This document shows positions 39,861 through 51,607 of a stretch of 64,000 nt of DNA, piece by piece; position 1 is the stretch's first letter; each line of letters opens with the position of its first letter. The notes beneath the pieces were generated by a model. That model saw only the letters and a program-made list of their open reading frames with translations. It was not told the origin of the DNA and made no database searches. A program made the translations under genes and the position numbers. Source of the stretch: Syngnathus acus (Eukaryota; Chordata; Actinopteri; Syngnathiformes; Syngnathidae); assembly GCF_901709675.1 (NCBI RefSeq), contig NC_051099.1:2480001-2544000 (forward strand), given 5' to 3'.

Positions 39861-42800
39861 ATGGGCTTCAGTGAGCTGCTGGATGAGGTGAGTGATCTGT
39901 AAGCGTTTGGAGAACCAGCTGCATGTGTGGAGTGGAGAGTGCCGCCGTGCCGCGTGCGGCGACGTGTCCCTCGGACGTCGGAGTTCCGATTCGTTTCAAG
40001 TCGCCGTCGTCTCAAAAACCCGTCTGCGACCAGTCCGTTGCGTCACCATACTTGCAATTGACTGGCGACCGGTCCATTTTGGAGCGGGTCCCACCAGACC
40101 AGTTTTGTCCATATGCCCCTTTTGACAAGCGACCGGTGTCTCGCTTGTCCACGTGCCCTGCTATGGGCGAACGACCGGTCCATTGGTTGTCTGTACGTGT
40201 GATTGGGCAAACGAGCAGCTCCAATGATGCCGTAGGAAGTTGTGGCTGGCTGGAGCGGAATATTTCAGTCCACTCCTGTGTGCCACCGCTCAGATGGGCG
40301 GTTTTGGGCGCTACCAGTGGCTCCACGTGACCCTCATCAGTTTCCCGGGCCTGCTGATGGCGAGTCAGAACCTCCTGAACAACTTTGTCTCAGGGACCCC
40401 CGGGCACCACTGCAGCGTGTCCACCAATCATAGTCTCTGGAACCTCACGCAGCAGGTACGTGATCAGTTGGCATCTCGCACGACCGCTCACCGTGCCATT
40501 GACGCCACGCCACACGCTTTAGGTGGACCGGCAAGACGTTTTGAAGGCCTTCATCCCAATGGACGCCTCTGGGACGCGACTGGATCGCTGCAGGAGGTTT
40601 TTGGGCCGTCTACCTACGTGGGCTAGCGGCACGTGGGTGGCTAAACGCTGGCTTGCTTTCAGATACGTGACGCCGCAGTGGGAGATGCTAACTGCCAACA
40701 ACTCGGCTAACGTCAGTCACCTGCCCACCGAAAGCTGCGCGGACGGCTGGACTTTCGAGTCCTCGGAGTTCCGAGCCACCACCGTTTCCGAGGTGAGTGG
40801 GAGGTTTACGCCATCCGGCAGGAAGTTGTCGACATCCAGCAGCAGCAGCAAACCATCCGGAATGGATTGGAATGAGTGTTGGATTGTGTGTCTTCAGTGG
40901 GATTTGGTGTGTACGCGGCGTCCCCTCAAGCAGATGATCCAGACGGTGTACATGGGTGGCGTTTTAGCGGGCGCCGTCGTCTACGGCGGCCTGTCCGACA
41001 GGTGAGCCTCTTTGCTTCTGGCCCCCTTCTGCAGTTGCTTCCCTCTGGTGGGCGCTCCAGGGCATTGCAAAAGGGGACAAAAAAGATGATTGCGTTTTTG
41101 TCCCAGGTTCGGGCGGCGCTCTATCCTGATTTGGTCGTACCTGCAGCTGGGCGTCCTGGGCTCCTGCTGCGCCCTGTCGCAGTCTTACTCCATCTACTGC
41201 ATGTTCCGCTTCCTGAGCGGCATGGCGGTGTCAGGCATCATCCTCAACTCCGTCTCCCTGAGTATCACCTTTACGTTTTTACTTTGAGGTTCTCGGCGGG
41301 CGAGCGAGCGAGCGCGCGGCCTTGATCAACTGCGCCGACGCTCTTGTCATTTGTCGTCAGAGGTGGAGTGGATCCCGACCAAAACCCGGACTCTGGCAGG
41401 AACGCTCACCTCCTTCTACTTCACCTTTGGTCAGATGGTCTTGGCTGGCTTGGCTTATTGGCTGAGGGACTGGAGGAAGCTGCAGTTGGTGGTGTGCGTT
41501 CCCCACTTCCTCTCCTTTGCCTTCAGCTGGTCGGTGCTCGCCGTCGCCACGCTGTCGCTGGCCTCCAAAACGGCTCTCTGATGAAAAGCCGTGCGTGCGT
41601 CACTGCTCACAGGTGGTTGGCAGAGTCGCCGCGGTGGCTGGTCCTTCGGGGTCGATCCCAGGACGCCTTGAAGACCCTCCGCAGAGTGGCTCGCATCAAC
41701 GGAAAACCCCAAATGACGGAAAAGCTGACGCTGGAGGTTGTCCTGTCGCGCATCTACTAATGAGACCCAACCACTTGAAATTCCTTGGCATGCCACAATG
41801 GAAGCTTGCTTGACGTGTGACCTGCAGGTGCTTCACTCCCACATGAGCAAAGAGATGGAGTGCCATCACAAGACGCTGACCGCCTACGACCTGCTGAGGA
41901 CGCCCGCCATGAGACGCATCTCTGTTGGCCTCATCGCCGTCTGGTGAGGAACAACTTGGAAGCGCTACACGTTGCAAAGAGGCTAACGTTAGCGGAATGT
42001 TGCAACTTACTCCCACCCACCACCGCCAGCAGCCATTCTCATGATTTCCGCCTGCGTTCCTTCCACAGGTTCTCTACCAGCTTTGCGTACTACGGTTTGG
42101 CGATGGACCTGCAGAAGTTTGGGGTGAGCGTGCTAATATTTGGGCTGCGCCACATGCTAAGCTAAGGGCTCCCGTTCCTCGGTGCAGGTGAGTATCTACG
42201 TGATGCAGCTCATCTTTGGAGCCGTGGATTTTCCCTCCAAGTTTGCGGCTCTGGCCATGCTCACTTTCCTCGGGAGGAGGGTGACTCAGGCCTTGTGCCT
42301 CCTCATGTCCGCCCTCGTCATCTTCGCCAACACCTTAGTCCCGACGGGTATCGCACACTCAAAAACAAAGGGAGAATCCGCTTGTGCAGTTTGTGTACAC
42401 AGTTTGTATTCCTCTGTCAGACATGCAGGTCGTCAGAACCACGTTGGCGTGTCTTGGTAAGGCCTTCACCTCGGCGTCCTTTACTACCGTTTACTTGTAC
42501 ACTGGAGAACTTTACCCAACCATCATCAGGTATGATTCCTCAAAAAGTACACTCAAATATATTTCTATTGGTCGTATTGCGCTTGGCTACGTTACTCCCG
42601 ACGACACTTTGACGTGGAACCTGGCGCCGGCAGGCAAACCGGAATGGGTCTGGTGTCCACGATGGCCAGAGTGGGCAGCATGGCGGCCCCCGCCGTACTC
42701 ATCTTGGATGAGGTAAAGCCATATTGTTAGAAGTGCTTTCTTTGCAATTAACACCATTTGGCACCCCCTCCAGGTTTTCCCCGCTCTGCCCAGTGTGGTT

Positions 42801-43200
42801 TACGGGGGTGCGGCCGTGCTGGCTTCAGGCTTCGCTTGCTTGCTGCCGGAAACGCTCAATGTTCCGCTGCCGGACACGATCCAGGATGTGGAGGAGAGAT
42901 GGTGAGCGCGTTATCAAATTCACCAACAACTAGTTTTGATAACTGATGTATTGTTTGAAAACCTCATTTAAGCAACAAATTGTCCAAATCCTCAGAATTG
43001 CATCTTTTCGCTGCATTTTTCAAACTGGTTTCATTTCATTTTGCTGCATTTTTCAAACTGGCAATTTGTTTGTCGTGTATTCCTGAAGGTCTGGAAAAAG
43101 GCACGACGGCCAGAAGGAAGGTTCGTCAGAAGACGAGCAAGTGGAGCTGTCTTTAAAACAAGTGAAAGAAGTTGAAGGAAGCGGTCTCAATGCCCTCTGA
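39861..43200 (+). CDS. slc22a6l: OAT1-like organic anion transporter (SLC22A6/A8 clade)
   Basis: Fifteen exons: 39861-39887, 40294-40455, 40523-40596, 40663-40792, 40898-41001, 41107-41261, 41361-41529, 41613-41736, 41828-41943, 42069-42123, 42188-42347, 42421-42529, 42634-42712, 42774-42901 and 43089-43200, giving 567 residues. The start MGFSELLDE joins [12 protein letters not shown], mirroring OAT1 (MAFNDLLQQVGGVGRFQ). Further OAT1-type marks are [50 protein letters not shown] and [16 protein letters not shown]. OATs exchange dicarboxylates for organic anions at epithelial membranes. The first four exons sum to 393 bases, exactly the single first exon of OCTN copy 3; 55+160 equals the 215-base exon 7 of the OCTNs. 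The first 27-base exon is the least certain part; a start at Met in MGGFG is possible. Confidence 0.9.
40060..40220 (+). repeat. Dispersed GCGACCGGTCC-type motif copies
   Basis: GCGACCGGT or ACGACCGGT recurs three times (near 40065, 40128 and 40169), twice followed by CCATT. A related TGCGACCAGTCC lies near 40025. It is in the first intron of slc22a6l and resembles the GACTGGCGACC words of a common fish repeat. Confidence 0.45.
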
Positions 43201-43484
43201 CCAATTATTCACAGATGTGATCATTTGATCCGTCTTTTATTTGTTTTGTAGTAATCATATGATGTGTTGATATACAATTGTAACCCGTGTCTTTCATTTA
43301 TATGAAATAGGCATCGATTGATCCAATTAATGTGCCGTCTGATACAGAAACAAGAAATATAAATGGTAATGATGAAAGAGACTATGTTTTGTTTTCAACT
43401 GTTCTGTCGTCCTAATCTTGTCTGTCCACAAGCTGTTTCAAAAGAATGAACATGTCAAATAAGTTACGGTGGAGGTCAAATATG

Positions 43485-43490
43485 AATAAA
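43485..43490 (+). terminator. slc22a6l: Candidate poly(A) signal of slc22a6l
   Basis: AATAAA about 285 bases past the stop. The stretch from here to about 43,850 is AT-rich with no gene visible. Confidence 0.4.
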
Positions 43491-43853
43491 TTAAGTAGTC
43501 ATTCTTAGCTTTCATAATGGAATGTACGGGTTAAAGTTAAACAATAGATCTACACGCGAGTCGATAATTGAACACGTAAAATCCAATGTCATGGCTGTAA
43601 TTGTCGGGAGAAATGCAGAAAAACACGATATGTTTCATCCGAGTGAAGATAGAATAGAATCATGAATAATGATCAATTGCCCTCCGTTCTTTTCTTATTT
43701 TCATTTCTGATGTGATTTCGTGAGGAATGAAAAGATGTTTATTTATGTGTCCGACTGTATATTGTGAACGCCTCCTTGCGTCAAGTGACTTTTTGTCGTT
43801 CATACGATGGATGCTTGCCGATGTTTTGTTTCGCGTAAAGTCGAGCATCCTGG

Positions 43854-43940
43854 TGACGTCATTGCGCTTCCGTGTCTCCGACCAATCGGACCACATGTTC
43901 TCCGGGCTTTCATTTGACCGACAGCTGTGGCGGCCAATCG
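43854..43940 (+). promoter_or_regulatory. pwwp2a: pwwp2a promoter: CRE and CCAAT boxes
   Basis: A perfect CRE palindrome TGACGTCA at 43854-43861 is followed by CCAATCGG at 43882-43889 and another CCAATCG near 43934. All lie within 160 bases upstream of the pwwp2a ATG, in CpG-rich DNA. There is no TATA box, as expected for a housekeeping gene. Confidence 0.6.
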
Positions 43941-44012
43941 CGGGGCTCCAATACTCTGACCCTTGGCACAAGGGGGCGGGGTGACGCGCGCTCGCTAGCA
44001 CAGCGGAAGAAA

Positions 44013-46779
44013 ATGGCGGCCGTGGCCACCGAGCCAGGAGCTGCGGCGATTCGGACGGCAGCGACGACCGACGACGGCTCATTGGAACCGAGCTTGAGCG
44101 GCCAGGGGGGCATTTTAGACTCCCAGGAGCCCAAAGGAGCGCCTGAACCCGAGCCAGCCGTGGCGCCCGAGCTGGCCGCGGAGTTGTTTAGCGCTCGCTT
44201 GGGAGACGGTGGCGACGGGGAGGAGCGCCGCCATGTCAGGCTGGAGCCGGAGCTGGACCCCGCGGCGGGAAAAGTCCAAGGTGAGGTCGCCGCGGGCGAC
44301 GCGCTCGTCCACAACCGGAGCGCCAGCTTCAGTCTCGGGGAAGCGTCATGGAGTGACTCGGCGCAGGCGGCCTACTGTAGCATCCTCGCGCAGCCCAAGC
44401 CCTCCTCCTCCGCCGTCTTCCTGCACTCCTTCCCGGCCCCCCGTCACCCGCCCGGCGCCGAGGCCGGCCTTTCGCTAGCGGAACCGGCGGAACCGACCAC
44501 GAACGCCGCGGACCAGGACCGAGGCTACCCGGCTTCTGTCCAACCCGAGCAGAAGCCCGTTGCTAGCCAAGACGCCGGATTGGTCGGTACCGCGGACGCG
44601 AATCCGGATTCCGAGGGAAGGGGCCCGTGTTGCGTGGACCTGACACCGGACGTCAAGCTTTCCGAAGTCTCGGTGGGAGCTGAAACCATGTCGTGCGCGA
44701 CGCGGCATGGCGGCTGCGTGCAGGACCTGAGCCTCAGCCTCGGCTCCGAGGTTCGGGTCTCCTTGGACCACGTCATCGATGACGCGCTGGTTGTGTCGTT
44801 CCGGGTGGGCGAGAAGCTCTTCTCCGGCGTTCTCATGGACATTTCCAAAAGGTACGACAAAGGTGGATTATTTCTTGACAAACAACATGAAATAACTTTG
44901 TGAGATTTGGCCACCAGCCTTATACTTTTCTGCCATTCATATCTGTGAGTCCATTCACACAACCCATCGTCTTCTTTATTTGACAATTCAAAATGGGCCA
45001 AGAGCTTAGTGAACCACTTTACACGTCGAGTTTGTGTCTGGAGGCGACAAGGACAAACACCTTGAAGGTGTTTTATTTGGATAGGTTGTCACATTTGAGT
45101 CTCTAAGGTTCTCCTTCCCTTTGCACAGGTTCGGACCATACGGAATTCCCATTACGCCCTTTCCCCGGCGGGAAGACCAGAGTCGACCTCAGAGGGACGC
45201 CATCCCTGCGGAGGCCCCCGTGTCCCCCAAGCAGGAAGTGGCCACGGATGATGATGCGACACCTTGCCCATGGAGCTCCAAGCCGCCCCCACTGTTCCAG
45301 GAGGGGGCGCCATACCCGCCCCCGCTGTTCATCAGGGACACCTACAACCAGGCGTTACCTCAGCCGCTGCCCCGGAAGATCAAGAGGCCCAAGCGGCGCT
45401 ACCGCTGCGAGGAACCAACCTCAATCATGAACGCCATCAAGCTGCGCCCCCGCCAGGTGCTGTGCGACAAGTGCAAAGGCGTGGTGGTGGCGGCCGGCCG
45501 CCGGCCGGGCACCGTAGACCTGAGAGGCGAAGAGGTGTCGCGGCGACGGAAAGCGGCGGAAGGGCCTGTCTCGGCTGAAGTCAAGCGACTAAGGAGTGAC
45601 GACAAGGGCAGTCGCAGCGACAGACGCGCCCCATCGGGGATCCGAGTGTCCGCTTCTGCGTCCTCGCCTCGTGTCCTGCGGGCTGTGTCCTCGTCCTCGT
45701 CCATGCGTCTGAAGCTTAACTCTAAGAAGGTTCTCCCCAAAGGAAACCCAGCGGATCGCTCCAAAACTCGCCAGGTTCTCAAGAAGCTGGCGCGGAACTC
45801 GCAGCCGTCACCGCCGCCTCTGCCGCTTGGGGAGAACCAGGACAGAGAGGCCGGAGGCGGTGGGGGCAAAGCCTTGACGCGCGCCGCCGCCTTGCAAAAC
45901 CACAACCAGAACCAGAAGGTCCACTTCACCCGCCGCCTGCAGCACCTTAGCACCACCCTGGTGGGCCCCGCCTCGCACACTGCGCTGCCGCCTCGAATGC
46001 GCCTCAAACCCCAAAGGTATCGTACCGACGACCCTCAGGCCACACCCTCCTCTTCCTCCTTCTCCTCTTCCTCCTCTTCCTCGCCTCCCAAACACGCTAG
46101 CTCAGCCACCTCTAGCCCCAAGCTTCCCGCACACGAGCCCGCACCGCCCTCACCGCGCCTCGCCCCCAGTCCTACGCCGCCCGCTTCTATTTATGCTGCT
46201 ACGGAGGCCAAGGAGGCTCCACCTCCACCTCCTTCCCACCCCCCGCACCACAGCGTCTCGGAGACCGTAGACCCGGTTTCCTTAGTGCCCCCCTGCCCGG
46301 CTTCCGCCGAGGCGCTGGTCGGCGACGAGGAAGGAGGTGAACTGAAACGGCATCGCAAGTCTTCCACGTCGTCCTCCTCTTCCTCGTCGTCGACGACGAC
46401 GACAACTTCGTCGTCTGTTTTCTCCAAGTCGGTGTCCAAATGTCTGCTGCCCGACGGGCGCACCGTGTGCGTGGGCGACATCGTGTGGGCTAAAATCTAC
46501 GGGTTCCCCTGGTGGCCGGCGCGGGTGCTGGGCATCACGGTGGCTCGGCGGGCCAATGCCGTGTTGGCGGCGCGGCAAGAGGCGCGCGTGGCCTGGTTCG
46601 GCTCGCCCACCACCTCCTTCCTGCCGCTCTCGCAGCTGTCCCCCTTCCTGGAGAGCTTCCAGTCGCGCTTCGACAGGAAGCGGAAGGGCCCGTACCGTCG
46701 CGCCATCTCCGAGGCCGCCAGCGCCGCCAAGCAGCTGACGCCCGAAGTGCGTGCGCTGCTCACGCAGTTTGAGACGTAG
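44013..46779 (+). CDS. pwwp2a: PWWP domain-containing protein 2A
   Basis: Two coding exons: 44013-44851 and 45129-46779, 829 residues (human 755). PWWP2A binds H2A.Z nucleosomes and H3K36-methylated chromatin and recruits NuRD-type deacetylase partners. The start MAAVA matches the human protein. A variable acidic N-terminus leads to the conserved segment VRVSLDHVIDDALVVSF and GEKLFSGVLMDISKRFG (about 244-285). Next come SKPPPLFQEGAPYPPPLFIR and RPRQVLCDKCK, then a disordered Ser/Pro/Arg-rich part with poly-Ser runs. The C-terminal PWWP domain (about 715-800) has VGDIVWAKIYGFPWWPARVL and WFGSPTTSFL. The protein ends AKQLTPEVRALLTQFET, as in human. The CDKCK and SLDHVIDDAL segments favour 2A over 2B. 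Coding GC is very high compared with the flanks. Confidence 0.96.
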
Positions 46780-47184
46780 CAGTAGAACGGGACGCCGCTG
46801 CTGTTCTGAGCGAGCGAGCGAGCGAGGTTGAAGATTTTTGGGGACGCGTGCATTTTATGGTTTGTTTGTTTGTCTGGGCTTTGTTTTTTTCATGCTGTGA
46901 CGAAGACAAAGAACTAATAGAAGCTGTGAAACCGTTCTCCAAACTGAGGTCATGGGGTTGGAGTTGTCATTCCCACTCTGAGCCAGTTTGCCAGGACACC
47001 CCCTCGCCTCCCCCCCCCCCCATGATGATGATCACAAATGGTGTATTTTCCCTCTCTGTTTGTCTCCTGCTCCATTTTGGGGAAAAAAATTCCATCTGTT
47101 TGCAGATTAGCAATTCTGAACAAAAACGAGTTTGTGGAAATGTTTTTTTCCCCTCCCCCCCTTTCTCTGATGTTCCAAATCTTA

Positions 47185-47190
47185 AATAAA
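47185..47190 (+). terminator. pwwp2a: Poly(A) signal of pwwp2a
   Basis: AATAAA about 405 bases past the stop. Confidence 0.6.
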
Positions 47191-47199
47191 ACTTCCTTT

Positions 47200-48490
47200 T
47201 GAATTGTGGTCATTTGAGCTTTTTTTCTTCTGCCGCCACTGCTGCGCCTGCGCGACTCGACGCTTTTTTTTTTCGGTTCTCGGCTTTTGTTACCTGCAAA
47301 CAGAGTGTTTTGAAGCGAGCAGAGTGGGAAAATACTACCACGTTGGCACACGGACTAAATTTAAGACATAAACGCGCACGACTGGACCATCGTTGTTGTT
47401 CGGGCCAACTAACTGGGCCCTAGGTCACGGAAAGCCACTTGGCAGTCAATATTCGGACAGCTCGGCCACTGTTTGACATTTTTGTGCTGGGGTTAAACAA
47501 ACGTCATTATTAGCAAGACAGTGATGATGACGTAACATCTCTGTCATTGCAGCTCCGCCTCCCTGAAGAGCTGCTGACATCATCTACGCTGCCGTCATCA
47601 GCCTGGCCGTCAGTCACACGGACTCGACTCACCAATCAATATTTAATGAGTATATTTATGAAGCCAAGTGGCCGATTGCTCCGCCCTCTCTCCGGCGCCA
47701 CGATTACGTTAGCCTAGCCTAGCACGCCAGCTTGTTAATCACCCTAGATGAGTGGGGCCATAAAATGTTGCATGTGCTGTCAAATCTAATGGATTGATTA
47801 GGGTAGGGCAATCAGTGGATTTTTATTTCTTGAATGGAGTTTTTGTTTTTTGCAGGAAGAGCTCTTAAAGATGCCATTGGGATGTAACTGCTGTAGTCAT
47901 GAAATGAGCCAAATCCAGCATCATTACTTTGAACCGATTGGCAGCACACTTACTCCTGAAGGCCTTTGTTTCCAAAAGTCACATTAGCTTGACATCTTAT
48001 CAATCTCCTTAACAGGTACAGAAAGTCATCAACAACTCGTCGCTTATCAAACAACTATTTTAATCGATCGCTTCGAGACTTGAAATTGTCCAAGTCTTTC
48101 GAATTTTGGCCTTTCTCCAGTCAATATTTGCTCCTTTCTCTTGTCCTCCATGCAAGCAGACCAATTGTCTTTGTGTTGAATTAAAATGCAACATTGGCAA
48201 ACATCTGCTGTTGCATTTTTGCTGACTTTCTGACGAATGTTAAGGAGCAAACAAGGGACAAAATCATCGTCCACTCATGTTTGCACATGGAGGAAGGGCT
48301 CGCTTGCATTACATTGATGGAATCTCAAGTGAGGGAGAGTTTGCGGGATGGCCGCGTGACTTTTTAGGCCAGGTTGTCTGCATCGTTTTGTTTTACGGCG
48401 AGGTGGCACCAGCTTCAATGCGCATTACCGACACCTACGATGTGGGATAAGTTACGTCATCGCATGTTGGTTGAAGTCATGAACTGAAAA
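47200..48490. other. Intergenic interval between pwwp2a and kctd7
   Basis: No coding exon recognised. A patch at about 47,520-47,680 (TGATGATGACGTAACATC through ATCAATATTTAATGAG) is more complex than its flanks and could be regulatory, but the evidence is weak. Confidence 0.35.
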
Positions 48491-48576
48491 AAGAACGAAT
48501 CACTTGAGGAAGTGATCCGTTCACTCACGTTCACTGAAAAGAGTCGTTCTTTTGAACGAGTCGTTCACTCACGAGC
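48491..48576. repeat. GAACGA/TCGTTC-rich repeat element near kctd7
   Basis: The stretch has GAACGAATCACTTGAGGAAG, TGATCCGTTCACTCACG, TTCACTGAAAAGAGTCGTTC and TTTTGAACGAGTCGTTCACT. It contains nested inverted motifs: CACTT-gagg-AAGTG, and GTCGTTC paired with GAACGA. Very similar AACGA/TCGTTCACT sequences recur in teleost genomes, so a mobile-element remnant is likely. Confidence 0.5.
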
Positions 48577-48941
48577 CAACACGACAACGCGCTTCCTCGC
48601 GGGAAGAGACAAGGTAAGGAGCGGGACGCGTCGGCGAGAGGTGGCGCTAGTAGCGGTGGCCTCACGTCGATTTGGATGACACCGGTTCCGCAACCGCATG
48701 AAAGAGTGGCGTGTTCGAGAAGCCTCGACCTGTTGTCAACAGAGAAGGGAGTGTTGTGGTTGATGCTCGACAGCCGTAGTCCGCGCGCATGCAACAGAAT
48801 GGCGCGAGCAGTTCGAACGGCTCCGAAGACGGCGGCGGTGGGGAGCGACAGTCTCCATCCCGAAGCCCCCTGCTGCCGGCGGCGACGACTCGGGTGAGAC
48901 GCTTCATCCAGGAACGGCGAACGCTGCCGCTGCCCAAAGTC

Positions 48942-50561
48942 ATGGTGGTGTTCTCGGCCGCTGGTGACGCCGAGAAAGCCAACGATGCCATGGCCGACGA
49001 CGACTCTGGGAAGCCGACCACTCCGGCGGGGGCGGCGGCGGCAGCAGTGACGAACGTCTGCAGGAGCAAGCCGGCCTGCTGCCCGCTGGACGCCAAGCAG
49101 GAGCAGGAGGTAGTCCGCTAGAATGACATTTACCAAAGCAGTTTGTTTTCAATTGTTTGCAAGAATTCCACAAATAAAAGCAACCAATGACGTCATCACC
49201 AAGCGCCGAGCTGAAATGTGTCGTTGAGCTGCTGCGTTGTGATTGGCCTACAATTAGTCACGTGATGAGTGTTGTGCTTTACCATCCTGATTATAGACTT
49301 AAACACGACAGACTAATTCCCGTTTGTCACTGGCTTTTTCAAGGTAATGAATCTGAATGGGCCTCATAATACTTTCAGCAGTTCACTTAGTTCGGGGGAC
49401 AAGCCCTGCACACAACTGATATCCAGTACTCTGAACATAAATTCCTGCTGAATGTATAATTAATGTGCAAAAACTGTTAATGACACTATTAATTGTGGGT
49501 ATTGCAAAATGAGCAATCAAGCATGACTTTTTTTTTTTTTTTCTTGTGAAGCTTCCAGAGGTGGTCTCTCTGAACGTGGGCGGCTCTCACTTCACCACCC
49601 GGCTGTCGACGCTGCGCCGCTACGACGACACCATGCTGGCCGCCATGTTCAGCGGGCGCCACCACATCCCGCGCGACGCCGACGGGCGCTTCTTCATCGA
49701 CCGCGACGGCACCTACTTTGGGTGAATTGCGCCTCTAAATTTCAGCGTTCAGAATGTGCGTTAGGCAACTGAACTAGTTGACTGAAAACAATCTTTGCCT
49801 ACTAGCATCATGTTAACAGACAATGGGGAAAGGCCATAAACGACTCGCAACTCAAACAAGTCGTGACTTGCGGTTCCAATTGTATGTGCTGTCGCTGCGG
49901 TGAAGGGACATCCTGAACTTCCTGCGAGAGGGCGAGCTGCCCCAGCGCGAGCGTGTGAGGGCGGTGCACCGCGAGGCGCAGTACTACTCCATCGCTCCTC
50001 TGCTGGAACGCCTGGAGGACACGCAGCCGCTCACCGGAGAAAAAGTGCGCCAGGCCTTTCTCGACCTGCTTCCCTACTACAAAGGTAAGCGTGAGCCTTG
50101 ATTTGATATTTGACACGTCAAAATGTATCTGCGGTTCTCAGCCTCTCTTCACACATCAAGTGCGTTCTGTGCCGGCAGACAATCTGGAGCGGATCGTGGA
50201 GATTGCCAAGCTGCGCGCCACGCAGAAGAAGGCACGCTTCGCTAAGCTGAAGGTTTGCGTCTACAAGGAAGAGATGCCCATCACGCCGTACGAGCGGCCG
50301 CTCTTCAACTCGCCACGCTTGGAGCGCGCCGGCGAGGGCGGCGAGGCCAAGCTTTTCGAGCACCACTGCGAGGTGGACGTGTCCTTTGGGCCGTGGGAGG
50401 CGGTGGCCGACGTCTACGACCTGCTGCACTGCATCGTGGGCGACCTGGCCCGCCGCGGCATCGCCGCCGAGCAGCAGTGCATCGGCGTGTGCGACAAGCA
50501 CCTCGTCAACCACTACTACTGCAAGAGGCCCATCTACGAGTTCAAGATCACTTGGTGGTGA
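48942..50561 (+). CDS. kctd7: BTB/POZ domain protein KCTD7
   Basis: Four coding exons: 48942-49109, 49552-49721, 49906-50084 and 50179-50561, 299 residues (human 289). KCTD7 is a cytosolic BTB protein expressed in neurons. It works with Cullin-3, affects K+ conductance and lysosome/autophagy function, and its loss causes progressive myoclonic epilepsy in humans. The tetramerising T1/BTB fold (about 58-160) shows VSLNVGGSHFTTRLSTL, DTMLAAMFSGRHHIP and FFIDRDGTYFGDILNFLR. The C-terminal part, ending CDKHLVNHYYCKRPIYEFKI then TWW, is nearly identical to human. I chose the ATG at 48942 because MVV matches the human N-terminus; an in-frame ATG at 48789 would add 51 residues. Residues 1-56 are low in conservation and Ala-rich. 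Confidence 0.95.
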
Positions 50562-51251
50562 GGGCGGCGCCCTCGCCCCATTTCGCTTCGACCTCTGGGA
50601 TTCAAATCGGCTGCTCGTGCGTCTTTGCAAGGCCTTCACCATTCTAGTAACAGGGATGAGCATTTCACATTTGCTTGGTTGTTGTTTTACAGAATGTTCT
50701 GAACTCCGCTGTTGTTCTGTCATATTTTCCCGCTTGGATGTAACAGCTCCAATCGCATCTTGATCTAGATAGCCCCAACCGATTGCCGATGACGGACGGG
50801 ATTGTTATGCTCATCCTTGCTTCTATAACTTCACTCGCTCTTCTTATTCCAAGCATTCCGCCTGCCGTTTCACTTTTGTTTTTGTATGAATAATATAGTG
50901 CGTACAAGCAATTGTGGTGACGTAGCGCTTTGTGCTAAGCTAACGGGACCCCCCGCGTCCTTGTACTTGATGAAGTCGGAGCACCTTGTGATTGTAGTTG
51001 AGAAAGTATATCTTTTGTACCTCATCGCTAGACTACATTGACGTCCACATTGTTTTGTTTTTTTCTGTGTTCATAGCACTACTTGTGTTGTTTCTATAAT
51101 CATCTTATCCAAAGTAGAGTTTGGCTTCTAGGAAGCTGTAGTCGTCACTTTTCTTTGCTTTGTATTGTATTTATGACTGACACAAATCGAAGAAAATATA
51201 TCTATATATGTACAAATGCCTTGTTGCACAAGTGGCGGTGTTTTTATTAAA
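50562..51251 (+). terminator. kctd7: kctd7 3' UTR with candidate poly(A) signal
   Basis: No gene is seen in this AT-rich stretch after the stop. ATTAAA at 51246-51251 is the best poly(A) candidate. The length fits a long 3' UTR. Confidence 0.35.
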
Positions 51252-51279
51252 ATAACGCTTCTTAAAATCATCCAAGTAT

Positions 51280-51607
51280 GTTTTTCTGCAGTCCTTCGCC
51301 GCTATTTGCCTTTCTCTCTCCCCAATGTTCAGTGTTGCTCGCCCATCCAGGAGGAGGGCCGCGGTGGCTGGTCCTGCCAGTGCTGCTGCTGGAGGAGGAG
51401 GAAGAGGAGGAGGGATGGCGGTGGTGGTGGGAGGAGGCTGAGGGGCCAACAAGCTCCCTCTTGGCAGCCTTGCAGCAGCAGCAGGAAGGATGGAGGCAGA
51501 GCAAAAAGGACCTTTCTAAACCATCCACGCAGTCGCTCGGCACCAATCTGGAAATTCTGATGGGAAGGAAGCGAGTGCGAACCATCCGGGCTGCCCATTC
51601 GCTGCAG
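51280..51607 (+). other. kcnj6: Possible non-coding first exon of kcnj6
   Basis: A purine-rich stretch (GAGGAGGAGGAAG, GGTGGTGGGAGGAGG) ends in a good donor, CTGCAG|GTAAAC, at 51607. The next fitting acceptor is the one feeding the channel exon at 53332. A frame is open through it on plus but its Glu/Trp/Gln-rich product looks like low complexity. I infer a 5' UTR exon, not a gene. Confidence 0.3.

Noticed and set aside
45399-46007. 202-codon minus-strand frame
   Set aside because: Antisense to the GC-rich pwwp2a exon 2; no independent support.
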